DNA of 64,000 nt from Gemmobacter aquatilis. Its GTDB lineage: Bacteria > Pseudomonadota > Alphaproteobacteria > Rhodobacterales > Rhodobacteraceae. Position 1 is the stretch's first letter, and each line of letters starts with the position of its first letter. The notes beneath the pieces are model-generated. The model worked only from the letters and a program-made list of their open reading frames with translations, was not told the origin of the DNA and ran no database searches. Below are positions 33,809 through 41,602 of this stretch, one piece after another. A program made the position numbers and the translations under genes. Where the stretch lies: assembly GCF_900110025.1 (NCBI RefSeq), contig NZ_FOCE01000004.1:124001-188000 (forward strand), in the 5' to 3' direction.

Positions 33809-34770
33809 GTGTCGGGGCGGCAAAGATTCCGGTGATTGTCACCGAGGTGGTCGAGGTCAACAGCCTGATCAAACGCTTCCGCTTCGTGCGCGAGGATGGC
33901 GGCGAGATGCCGGGCTTTTCCGGCGGGGCGCATACCGTGGTGGAGATGGACGACCATGGCGTGCGGCGGCTGAACGCCTATTCGTTGATGGGCGATCCGG
34001 GCGACCGGACGGGATACGAGATTTCGGTGCGCCGGGATGAGGCGGGGCGGGGCGGCTCGCTTTACATGCACAGCCATGTGAAGCCGGGGATGCGGATGCT
34101 GATCTCGCCGCCGGTGAACCTGTTTCCGCTGGATCTGCGGGCGAAGAAGCATCTGATGATCGCGGGCGGCATCGGCATCACCCCGTTCATGGCGCAGATG
34201 GCGCAACTGGATGCGCTGGGCGCGCGGTTCGAGCTGCATTATGCCGCGCGCGACCGCGAGCTGGGCGCCTATATGGCCGAGCTGGTGGAGCGGCATGGCG
34301 AGCGGGTGCATCGCTATTTCGACGTGGAAGGGCAGGCGATCAATCTGCAAACCCTGCTGGCCGGGCAACCGCTGGGCACGCATCTGTATGTCTGCGGGCC
34401 TAAGGGGATGATCAACTGGGTTCTGTCCACCGCCACCGCAATGGGCTGGCCGAAAGGCGCGCTGCATTCCGAGGAATTCCTTGCGCCGCCGGTGGGGCAG
34501 GCTTTCACCGTGGAACTGGCCGCCAGCGGCAAGACCATCACCGTCGGCCCGGCGCAATCGCTGCTGGAGGCGCTGGAGGCGGCCGAGGTTGATGCACCCT
34601 ATCTGTGCCGGGGCGGCGCCTGTGGCCAGTGCGAGACCAAGGTCATCCGCTGCGATGGCCATATCGACCATAACGACCACTGGCTGAGCGCAGATCAGAA
34701 AGCGCAGAACAGCCATATCATGCCCTGCGTCAGCCGGTTCACCGGCGCGGCGCTGGTGATCGACCGATAG
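33805..34770 (+). CDS. dmmB: Dimethylamine monooxygenase reductase subunit (flavin, 2Fe-2S)
   Basis: A 321-residue phthalate-dioxygenase-reductase type protein that passes electrons from NAD(P)H to the heme subunit. Order of domains: flavin-binding barrel (RLNAYSLMGDP, about 55-65), nucleotide domain (IAGGIGITPFMAQ, 119-131; YVCGPKGM), and a plant-type ferredoxin with Cys268, Cys273, Cys276 and Cys308 (CRGGACGQC plus a distal Cys). The ATG overlaps the dmmA stop; a longer frame opens at 33679 but lies over dmmA. Confidence 0.88.
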   Translation: MSVGAAKIPVIVTEVVEVNSLIKRFRFVREDGGEMPGFSGGAHTVVEMDDHGVRRLNAYSLMGDPGDRTGYEISVRRDEAGRGGSLYMHSHVKPGMRMLISPPVNLFPLDLRAKKHLMIAGGIGITPFMAQMAQLDALGARFELHYAARDRELGAYMAELVERHGERVHRYFDVEGQAINLQTLLAGQPLGTHLYVCGPKGMINWVLSTATAMGWPKGALHSEEFLAPPVGQAFTVELAASGKTITVGPAQSLLEALEAAEVDAPYLCRGGACGQCETKVIRCDGHIDHNDHWLSADQKAQNSHIMPCVSRFTGAALVIDR

Positions 34771-34779
34771 GAGACGGCC

Positions 34780-35829
34780 ATGAGCCTTGACGACTTCTTC
34801 AACGACGAGAGCTTCTTCGGCGATTATACCTTCAAGAACTCGCCCCGCGCGGTGAAGCGCTTTCCCTTCCCGTTCCCCGAAGACGATTACATGTATTCGG
34901 TGAACATGGAGCCGCATGTGCCCGGTCGCCCCGGGTCGGTGTTCGAGCATACGTTCGACGTGGACGAGCATTATGTAGCCGAGATGCGCGACCGCGCGCG
35001 GGTGCTGAAGCAGGATCCGCTGCGCTGCCAGTCCTTGCCGCATATGACGCTGGCGGGCTGGGATCTGCTGGAACTGATCATGGAGAGCTTTGCGCGCGAT
35101 TATCCGCAATGGTTCAGCCTGACCAAATCCGGTAATGACTGGCACTGGATCAACCGGCCTTTGAACATCGACCAGAAGTTCACCTTCCTGGACGAGACCA
35201 CGCTGCCCTGCGGCCCGATGGAATATATCACCCGTCAGGCGCAGGGCGATTTCACCCTGCAGGACCAGCGCGAGGATACGCTCTGGGTCGAAGCCGGGAT
35301 GGTGACGACGCAGGCGGATTGGAGCCTTGATTTCGACATCGGCATGAACTTCCACCAATGGCACGCGCCGGTGCCGGTGGCGCATGAGCTTGGCGTGTTC
35401 GACCGGGCGCTGAAATTCCTGCTGGCGCTGCAGCACGGGGCGCCGGTGCGGCGGTTCAACTGGACGATGACGGTGGACCCGCTGCTGGATACCTCGCCGG
35501 AGAATTACCCGAAATGGGGGCCGGGCAAGACCACGCTGACCAAGGAGAATATCGGCAAGCGTCAGCATCTGCGGGTGGAATTGCAGACGCTGTTCCGGCT
35601 GCCGCGCTCCAACGCCATTGCTTTCCCGATCCGCTGCTATCTGTGCAGTTTCGAGGATCTGGTGACGCAGCCGAAATGGGCCCGCCGCCTGCATCGGGTG
35701 GTGCGCGATCTGCCGGACGAATTGGCGACCTACAAGGGGTTCATCCGCAACCGGCCCCTGATGGTGGAGTATCTGTCGCAATTTGACGACGGCGCGCCGA
35801 CCTCGCCGGGGTGGTGGCCCGAGGAGTAA
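34780..35829 (+). CDS. dmmC: Dimethylamine monooxygenase heme subunit (DUF3445)
   Basis: A 349-residue DUF3445 protein, the catalytic subunit of heme-dependent oxidative N-demethylase, in which a PAS-like domain holds the heme. It should oxidise dimethylamine to methylamine and formaldehyde. Family-typical stretches include FPFPEDDYMYSVNMEPH, GNDWHWINRP, NFHQWHAPVP and VELQTLFRLPRSNAIAFPI. It begins 9 bp after dmmB with GGAG ahead. It is the last gene of dmmDABC and convergent with the XRE-cupin gene, 4 bp from its stop. Confidence 0.88.
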   Translation: MSLDDFFNDESFFGDYTFKNSPRAVKRFPFPFPEDDYMYSVNMEPHVPGRPGSVFEHTFDVDEHYVAEMRDRARVLKQDPLRCQSLPHMTLAGWDLLELIMESFARDYPQWFSLTKSGNDWHWINRPLNIDQKFTFLDETTLPCGPMEYITRQAQGDFTLQDQREDTLWVEAGMVTTQADWSLDFDIGMNFHQWHAPVPVAHELGVFDRALKFLLALQHGAPVRRFNWTMTVDPLLDTSPENYPKWGPGKTTLTKENIGKRQHLRVELQTLFRLPRSNAIAFPIRCYLCSFEDLVTQPKWARRLHRVVRDLPDELATYKGFIRNRPLMVEYLSQFDDGAPTSPGWWPEE

Positions 35830-35833
35830 GACC

Positions 35834-36487
35834 TCAGGCCTGCGGGTAGGAAATCACCGAAAGATAGCGGGCCGGCAGTTTCACCAGAACTTCCGGCCCG
35901 TGCGGAGAGTCGGCATCGAAGAACAGGCTGTCGCCCGGCTGCATATGGAACAACTGATCGCCATGACGATAGACCACCTCGCCCTCCAGCATATAAAGCA
36001 GCTCGATCCCGTCATGCTGGAAGGTGGGGAAAGTATCGGATTCCTCGGTGAGGGTGATCATGTAGGGCTCGACCACCACGCCCGAGGAATTGGAGCCGAT
36101 ATGGCCGAGGATGTTGTACTGGTGCCCGGCACGGGTGCCCCGCCGCTCGATCTCGATATGGTCGCCGGCCTTCACATGCTGCACCTCGCGCCGTTCCTCG
36201 AACCGGCGGAAGAAGCTGGTGATCGGGGTGGAGAAGGCGTGGCTGAGCACTTGCAGCGTGGTCAGCGAGGGCGAGGTGATGCCATTCTCGATCTTCGACA
36301 ACATCCCGATGGACAGGCCGGTGACATTGGCCAGATCGGCCACCGTCATGCCCTGCGCCCGGCGGAAGGCGCGCACCTCGCGGCCGATCGCCGCCTCCAG
36401 ATTGCGCTCGGCCACGTCGCGCACGCGGTGGGGGTCTTGCTCGAAGGCGGGTTTCAGGCGGGAAACGGCGGCGGCTTCTTCGGTCAT
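35834..36487 (-). CDS. XRE-family regulator with C-terminal cupin domain
   Basis: A 217-residue regulator. The XRE HTH occupies about residues 33-88 (VADLANVTGLSIGMLSKIENG). The cupin effector domain, about 140-213, includes YMLEGEVVYRHGDQLFHMQPGDSLFFD. Such proteins (PuuR-like) usually sense small amines or amino acids. It sits in the middle of the methylamine cluster, divergent from the GlxA-type regulator, and a palindrome lies between them. It is a good candidate for the local repressor. Confidence 0.92.
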   Translation of the reverse strand: MTEEAAAVSRLKPAFEQDPHRVRDVAERNLEAAIGREVRAFRRAQGMTVADLANVTGLSIGMLSKIENGITSPSLTTLQVLSHAFSTPITSFFRRFEERREVQHVKAGDHIEIERRGTRAGHQYNILGHIGSNSSGVVVEPYMITLTEESDTFPTFQHDGIELLYMLEGEVVYRHGDQLFHMQPGDSLFFDADSPHGPEVLVKLPARYLSVISYPQA

Positions 36488-36516
36488 CGGGGGGGGCCTG
36501 TCGGAAAATGGCTTGA

Positions 36517-36541
36517 GAATTTTCCCTATAGTGAAAAATTC
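36517..36541. promoter_or_regulatory. Palindrome between the divergent regulators
   Basis: GAATTTT (36517-36523) and AAAATTC (36535-36541) are exact complements separated by 11 bp, with CTATAG in the middle. It lies 30 bp ahead of the XRE-cupin start and 39 bp before the GlxA start. Confidence 0.5.
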
Positions 36542-36579
36542 CGCGATTCAATGCAAGGCATCAGAATGGGGATCGCAGC

Positions 36580-37584
36580 ATGACAGCCCCGGCACATCTG
36601 GGTTTCCTGCTGATGGACGGGTTTCCCATGGCCTGCCTGACCTCGGCCATCGAACCGCTGCGCGCGGCGAACGAGATCACCGGGCGGCAGGAATTCACCT
36701 GGCGGCTGCTGAGCGAGACCGGCGCGCCGGTGCGGTCTTCGGCCGAGGTGCGGTTCGACCCGGATCTGGCGCTGGAGGCGGCGCAAGGGGCGGGGCTGGA
36801 TTATGTGATGCTGCTGTCCAGCCCGACCTCGCGCTTTGCCAATCCGCGCCACGCCTTCGGGCAGTTGCGCTGGCTGGATCGGTCTGGCGTGGTGCTGGGG
36901 GCGTTTTCGGGCGGCATCTTCCCGCTGGCGCGGGCGGGGCTGCTGGCGGGGCACCGCGCCTCGGTGCATTGGTGCTATGAGGCGGCGTTCAAGGCAGAGT
37001 TTCCCGACATCGAGGCCAGCCCCAGCGCGATCCTGCGCGACCGGCGGCGCTATACGGTATCAGGGGCGGGGGCGGTGTTCGATCTGATGCTGCGGCTGAT
37101 CGAGGAACGGCTGGGGCGCGACACGATGACGGAAGTGGCCTGCTGGTTTCAGCACCCGTTCGTGCGGGACGAGGATGCCAGCCAGAAAGTGCCGGTGGCG
37201 CGGCAGGGCGGCACCGATGACATGCTGCCCGACCCGATCCGCGCCGCAATCCGCATTTTCGAGGATCACATCGAAGACCCGGTGCAGATCGCCGATGTCG
37301 CAGCGGCGGTGGATCTGTCGGAACGTCATCTGGAGCGCTGTTTCAAACAGGCGACGGGGCAAAGCCCGCTGAAATACTACCGCCTGTTGCGGCTGAAAAA
37401 GGCCCGCCAGCGGGTGCTGTATTCCACCGATACGATCACGGAAATCGCGCAGTCTGTGGGTTATGCCAGCTCCACCCCCATGGCACGGCATTATGCCGAG
37501 GCGTTCGGGGTGAACCCGAATGACGAGCGCCGCCGCCTGAACGGGCTGCGCGGCCTGGCCGGTGCCCTGCCGCCGCGTGACTGA
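36580..37584 (+). CDS. GlxA-type AraC regulator (DJ-1/PfpI plus HTH)
   Basis: A 334-residue activator. Residues about 6-190 form a DJ-1/PfpI-like domain (LGFLLMDGFPMACLTSAIEPL; the nucleophile position near residue 109 reads GAFSGGIF, so no catalytic Cys). Residues about 225-325 are a double AraC HTH (DLSERHLERCFKQATGQSP and ITEIAQSVGYASSTPMARHY). Relatives control betaine, carnitine and choline use in Pseudomonas (GbdR, CdhR). It probably activates methylated-amine operons next to it. Confidence 0.92.
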   Translation: MTAPAHLGFLLMDGFPMACLTSAIEPLRAANEITGRQEFTWRLLSETGAPVRSSAEVRFDPDLALEAAQGAGLDYVMLLSSPTSRFANPRHAFGQLRWLDRSGVVLGAFSGGIFPLARAGLLAGHRASVHWCYEAAFKAEFPDIEASPSAILRDRRRYTVSGAGAVFDLMLRLIEERLGRDTMTEVACWFQHPFVRDEDASQKVPVARQGGTDDMLPDPIRAAIRIFEDHIEDPVQIADVAAAVDLSERHLERCFKQATGQSPLKYYRLLRLKKARQRVLYSTDTITEIAQSVGYASSTPMARHYAEAFGVNPNDERRRLNGLRGLAGALPPRD

Positions 37585-37610
37585 TCCGCCGCAAGGGCGG
37601 GATTGTTTGC

Positions 37611-37632
37611 TTCATCCTGGCAAAAATACTCC
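37611..37632 (-). repeat. Dispersed RGTATTT repeat, copy 4
   Basis: Minus strand core GGAGTATTTTTGCCAGGATG, with GC-rich hairpins on its 5' side (37633-37685). It lies between convergent glxA-type and mgdD genes. Confidence 0.75.
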
Positions 37633-37689
37633 ACGGGGGTCCGGGGGTGTGAAACCCCCGGTCCGCGCGGGAGGCCGCGCGCCGCCGGA

Positions 37690-38256
37690 TCAGAATGCGG
37701 CGCGGGCTGCGGTTTCCAGCGCGTGCCACAGGCTCGGCGCCGAAGAGCGGGGGCCAAACAGGCTGATGCGGGTCGGGCCGCGTTTCACCAGATAGCAGCC
37801 GATATGGTCGATCACCGTGCGGGTGGCAGCGTGATCGGGGGCGCGGGCCAGATCGACATTGCTCAGCCGTTCGAACAGGCGCGGCAGATCGGCGCCGGTC
37901 ACGTCAAAGCGCACCCAGGCATCGGTCTGTTCGGTGATCGAGGCGGCATCGCCGAAGATCGCCACCAGATGGGCGCGGATGTCTTCATGGCTGGCAAAGG
38001 GGGCCTCGACCATCCAGCTTTCGGGGGCGAGCCAGAAGGCGCCGTAAGGGGCGGCTTCGGCGCTTTGTCCGGGCGCGGGCAGCGGGAGGCCTGCCGCCGC
38101 CGCGCGTTCTGCCAGTTCGGCCAGGCGGCCCGCGCGGGCGGTGAGGGAGCCGAGCGCAGAGTCGATCACCTCGGTCAGGGTCACCGGGCCGATGTTGCGC
38201 TGTTCGGGCAGGGCATGGCCCAAGGGGGTGAGGGGGGCAAGCATGAGGTCAGCCAC
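37690..38256 (-). CDS. mgdD: N-methylglutamate dehydrogenase subunit D (sarcosine oxidase gamma-like)
   Basis: A 188-residue protein of the sarcosine oxidase gamma family, a GcvT-like small subunit without cofactor motif. LPEQRNIGPVTLTEV, GAFWLAPESWMV and the RTVIDHIGCYLVKRGP segment are typical. Its start overlaps the mgdC end by 8 bp. Last gene of mgdABCD. In a genome region with gmaS and mgsABC but without glycine-betaine genes, N-methylglutamate is a better substrate guess than sarcosine. Confidence 0.82.
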   Translation of the reverse strand: MADLMLAPLTPLGHALPEQRNIGPVTLTEVIDSALGSLTARAGRLAELAERAAAAGLPLPAPGQSAEAAPYGAFWLAPESWMVEAPFASHEDIRAHLVAIFGDAASITEQTDAWVRFDVTGADLPRLFERLSNVDLARAPDHAATRTVIDHIGCYLVKRGPTRISLFGPRSSAPSLWHALETAARAAF

Positions 38257-41155
38257 GGAGACGCTCTCCTTCCGGGTCGAAGAAATGGGGGCTTACGATC
38301 TCGACCTCGACCTCGGTCTTGGCGAGCAGGTTGGCCGCGCGCAGGCGCTGGCCCTTGCGGCTGTCGCCGCCCTTCAGGTAGCCCAGTGCGATGGCATGGC
38401 CCAGATGCGGCGAATGGACGGTGGAGGTGATCCAGCCCAGATCATTGGCCGCCACCTCTGCCGCGCCTTTTTCAAGGAAATGGCTGCCGGCGGTCAGCTT
38501 TTCAGCCGGGTTCACCGGCTTGATGCCGACAAGGCGATAGCCGTTGGCGGTGGTCATCCCCTCGCGCTGCGACAGCACCATGCCGATGCTGTCTTTCTTC
38601 TGCGACACCATCTTGCCCAGCCCCATGTTCAGCGCCGAGGACTGGCCGTTGAGTTCATTCCCCGCCACATGGCCCTTTTCGACCCGCATGACGCCCAGCG
38701 CCTCGGTGCCGTAAACCACGGCGTCGAATTCTTCGCCCGCCGCCACCAGCGCACGGATCAGCGCATCGCCGTAACGGGTGGGCACCGCGATCTCATAGGC
38801 CAGCTCGCCCGAGAAGGAGATGCGGAAGATCCGGGCGCGCAGGCCCCCGAGGGTGATCTCGGCGCAGCCCATATAGGGCAGGGCGGCATCCGAAATGTCC
38901 TGATCCACCAGCTTTTGCAGCAGCTTGCGGGCATTGGGGCCCGCGACGGAATACTGCGCCCAGGCCTCGGTGGTGGAGATCAGTTGCACATCCATGTCGG
39001 GGCACAGGCATTGGCGCACGAATTCCAGATGCCGGAACACGCCCACCGCATTGGCGGTGGTGGTGGTCATCACATATTCATGGTCGCCCAGCCGCGCGGT
39101 GGTGCCATCGTCGAACACCATGCCATCCTCGCGCAGCATGAGGCCATAGCGGCATTTGCCCACGGCGAGGGTGCTGAACGTATTGGCATAGACCTTGTTC
39201 AGGAAAGCCCCGGCATCGGTGCCCTGAATGTCGATCTTGCCCAGCGTGGTCACATCGCAGATGCCGACCGATTTGCGCGTTGCCAGAACCTCGCGGTCCA
39301 CGCTTTCTCGCCAATGGGTTTCACCCGTGCGGGGCAGCCATTGGGCGCGCAGCCATTGCCCGACCTCGACAAACACCGCGCCCTGTTCGGTCGCCCATTT
39401 GTGCGAGGGGGTGAGGCGGGTCGGCTTGAATTCCTGCCCGCGCGACCGGCCTGCCAGCGCGCCCATGGCAACCGGCGTATAGGGCGGGCGATAGATGGTG
39501 GTGCCGGTCTGCGGGATGCTGCGCCCGGTCAGTTCGGCCATGACGGCCAGACCCAGCACATTGCCGGTCTTGCCCTGATCGGTGGCCATGCCCAGCGTGG
39601 TATAGCGTTTCAGGTGTTCGACCGAGACATAGTTTTCCTGATGCGCCAGCTTCACATCCTTCACGGTCACGTCGTTCTGCTGGTCGATCCAGGCCCGGCC
39701 CTTGCCCGCGCTGACATACCATTTCGGCGTGATGGCGATGGGGGCATCTTCGGCCACCGGCAGGTCGCGGGCGGGGGCGGCAAGGCCCAGATCGGCCAGC
39801 GCCGCCTCGGCCTCTGCGGCACCGCTTTCCAGCGCGCCGTGGGTGGACAGGCGGCCCGCAGCGGCCCCGGCAGAACTCAGGCCGGGCGGGCCGTCGGCGC
39901 CGGGCACGAAGGCGCAGATCGCCTCGTCCCAGACAGGGCGCGAGCGGTGATGCGAGGTGATGTTGACATTCGGGTTCCAGCCGCCCGAGACGCCGAGCGC
40001 ATCGCAGCGGAAGGTCTCGGTGCCGTTCGGGGTGCGGATGGTGACGGATTTCAGGCCGAGGCGGCCCGACGTGTCGATCACCTCTTCACCCTTGCGGGCG
40101 TCGATCACGCGGGTTTCGATGCCTTTGGCGGCAAGGTCGGCGGCGGTGCGCAGCCCGTCATCATTGTTGGTGAACACCGCGGCACGCTTGCCGACGGCGG
40201 CGCCCCAGCGGTTGGCATAGGCGCGCAGGCTGCCTGCCAGCAGGATGCCCGGGCGGTCGTTGTTCTCGAACGCAATCGGGCGCTCGGTCGCGCCCCCGGC
40301 GAGGATGGCGCGGCGGGAATAGATCCGCCACAGGATCTGGCGGGGCTTGCCGGGCAGCGGGGCGGGCAGGTGGTCGCTGACCCGCTCCAGCGCGGTGTAG
40401 ATGCCGTGATCCATCGCGCCAAGGATGGTAGTGCGCGGCATCAGGCGGACCGAGGGCAGGCTGCGCAGCTCGGCTAGGGCTTTCAGTGCCCAGTCGGCGC
40501 CCGAACGGCCATCGACCTCGTAGGTTTCGGCGTTCAGGCGGCCTCCCATGCGGAAATCCTCGTCCGCAAGGATCACGCGGGCGCCGGCGCGGCCTGCGGT
40601 CAGCGCGGCCATCAGACCTGCAGGCCCGGCGCCGATGATCAGCAGATCACAGTGGAGGAAGCCCTTGTCGTAATCATCCGGGTCGTCGAGCTTCGACAGG
40701 CTGCCAAGGCCCGCCGCGCGGCGGATGATCGGCTCATACAGCTTTTCCCAGAAAGCGCGCGGCCACATGAAGGTCTTGTAATAGAACCCGGCGGCGAAGA
40801 AGGGCGAGAGCCGGTCGTTGATCGCCATGGCATCGAAGGCCAACGTGGGCCAGCGGTTCTGGCTTTCGGCGCTCAGCCCGTCGAACAGTTCGACCACAGT
40901 GGCGCGGGTGTTCGGCTCGCGCCGCGCGCCTGCGCGCAGTTCGACCAGCGCATTGGGTTCTTCCGACCCGGCGGAGATCACGCCGCGCGGGCGGTGATAC
41001 TTGAAGCTGCGCCCCATCAGGCGCACGCCATTGGCCAGCAGGGCCGAGGCGAGCGTATCGCCGGGGTGGCCTTCATATTGGTGGCCGTCGAAGCTGAAGC
41101 GCAGGGTGCGCGCACGGTCGATCTGGCCGCCGGAAATGCGGTTCTCTTGCGTCAT
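38249..41155 (-). CDS. mgdC: N-methylglutamate dehydrogenase subunit C (sarcosine oxidase alpha-like)
   Basis: A 968-residue multidomain protein. Order: ferredoxin-like N-terminal domain (about 15-95, HPGDTLASALLANG, RSFKYHRPRGVIS), NAD-linked oxidoreductase (dinucleotide motif GAGPAG at 175-180), linker, and a C-terminal GcvT tetrahydrofolate domain from about 580 (WLPRTGETHWRESVDREVLATR onwards in part). The enzyme oxidises N-methylglutamate to glutamate and delivers the methyl carbon as methylene-THF or formaldehyde. Overlaps mgdB by 4 bp (ATGA) and mgdD by 8 bp. Confidence 0.9.
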   Translation of the reverse strand: MTQENRISGGQIDRARTLRFSFDGHQYEGHPGDTLASALLANGVRLMGRSFKYHRPRGVISAGSEEPNALVELRAGARREPNTRATVVELFDGLSAESQNRWPTLAFDAMAINDRLSPFFAAGFYYKTFMWPRAFWEKLYEPIIRRAAGLGSLSKLDDPDDYDKGFLHCDLLIIGAGPAGLMAALTAGRAGARVILADEDFRMGGRLNAETYEVDGRSGADWALKALAELRSLPSVRLMPRTTILGAMDHGIYTALERVSDHLPAPLPGKPRQILWRIYSRRAILAGGATERPIAFENNDRPGILLAGSLRAYANRWGAAVGKRAAVFTNNDDGLRTAADLAAKGIETRVIDARKGEEVIDTSGRLGLKSVTIRTPNGTETFRCDALGVSGGWNPNVNITSHHRSRPVWDEAICAFVPGADGPPGLSSAGAAAGRLSTHGALESGAAEAEAALADLGLAAPARDLPVAEDAPIAITPKWYVSAGKGRAWIDQQNDVTVKDVKLAHQENYVSVEHLKRYTTLGMATDQGKTGNVLGLAVMAELTGRSIPQTGTTIYRPPYTPVAMGALAGRSRGQEFKPTRLTPSHKWATEQGAVFVEVGQWLRAQWLPRTGETHWRESVDREVLATRKSVGICDVTTLGKIDIQGTDAGAFLNKVYANTFSTLAVGKCRYGLMLREDGMVFDDGTTARLGDHEYVMTTTTANAVGVFRHLEFVRQCLCPDMDVQLISTTEAWAQYSVAGPNARKLLQKLVDQDISDAALPYMGCAEITLGGLRARIFRISFSGELAYEIAVPTRYGDALIRALVAAGEEFDAVVYGTEALGVMRVEKGHVAGNELNGQSSALNMGLGKMVSQKKDSIGMVLSQREGMTTANGYRLVGIKPVNPAEKLTAGSHFLEKGAAEVAANDLGWITSTVHSPHLGHAIALGYLKGGDSRKGQRLRAANLLAKTEVEVEIVSPHFFDPEGERLRG

Positions 41156-41439
41156 TTGCTGCGCCCCAGGCTGCGGGCCACGTCGCGGGCCAGTTCGACT
41201 TGCGTGATTTCATGGGTGAGGGTGTTGCGGGTGACGACGAGCCACGAACGATCACCCTGTTCGTGATACCACAACTCGCGGTGCAGACCTGCCGGGTTGT
41301 CGCGCAGATAGAGGTAGTCGTGGAACGCCTCTTGCGCGCCCGGGGCGAGGCCGTCGGGGCGGGCGATCAGGGCGGCATCACCGAGATAGACGAATTCCTG
41401 CGCGTCGCGCGGGCCGAGGATGGGGTGGTTGATGATCAT
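41152..41439 (-). CDS. mgdB: N-methylglutamate dehydrogenase subunit B (sarcosine oxidase delta-like)
   Basis: A 95-residue SoxD-family subunit: GPRDAQEFVYLGDA, FHDYLYLRDNPAGLHRELWYHEQGDRSWLVVTRNT. Classical SoxD begins with a C-P-x-C-G zinc site; here the same place reads INHPILGPRD and the protein has no cysteine at all, so zinc binding seems lost or different. It ends in ATGA overlap with mgdC. A dispersed-repeat pair separates it from mgdA. Confidence 0.85.
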   Translation of the reverse strand: MIINHPILGPRDAQEFVYLGDAALIARPDGLAPGAQEAFHDYLYLRDNPAGLHRELWYHEQGDRSWLVVTRNTLTHEITQVELARDVARSLGRSK

Positions 41440-41490
41440 CGTGTCAGGCCTTTCGCGGCATCTGCCAGCGGCAGGCTGCGGTTGGTGGTC

Positions 41491-41510
41491 TCACCCTGGG
41501 TCAAATACTC
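41491..41510 (-). repeat. Dispersed RGTATTT repeat, copy 5 (left arm of an inverted pair)
   Basis: Minus strand core GAGTATTTGACCCAGGGTGA, head-to-head with the plus-strand copy at 41541. Confidence 0.75.
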
Positions 41511-41540
41511 AGGCGCGGTTTCGGGCCCCGCACGGCGATT

Positions 41541-41562
41541 GAGTATTTTTGCCAGGGTGAAA
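41541..41562 (+). repeat. Dispersed RGTATTT repeat, copy 6 (right arm of an inverted pair)
   Basis: Core GAGTATTTTTGCCAGGGTGA. Both arms share the variant CCAGGGTGA, unlike the more common CCAGGATGA, and are 30 bp apart. Confidence 0.75.
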
Positions 41563-41602
41563 GAGGCAAGTGGCAGGCGGGGCGGAAAACGGCGTGCCAT
41601 GG

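Noticed and set aside
38141-40477. A 778-codon rightward open frame.
   Set aside because: Antisense to mgdC; no domain recognisable and composition typical of the complement of a GC-rich gene.
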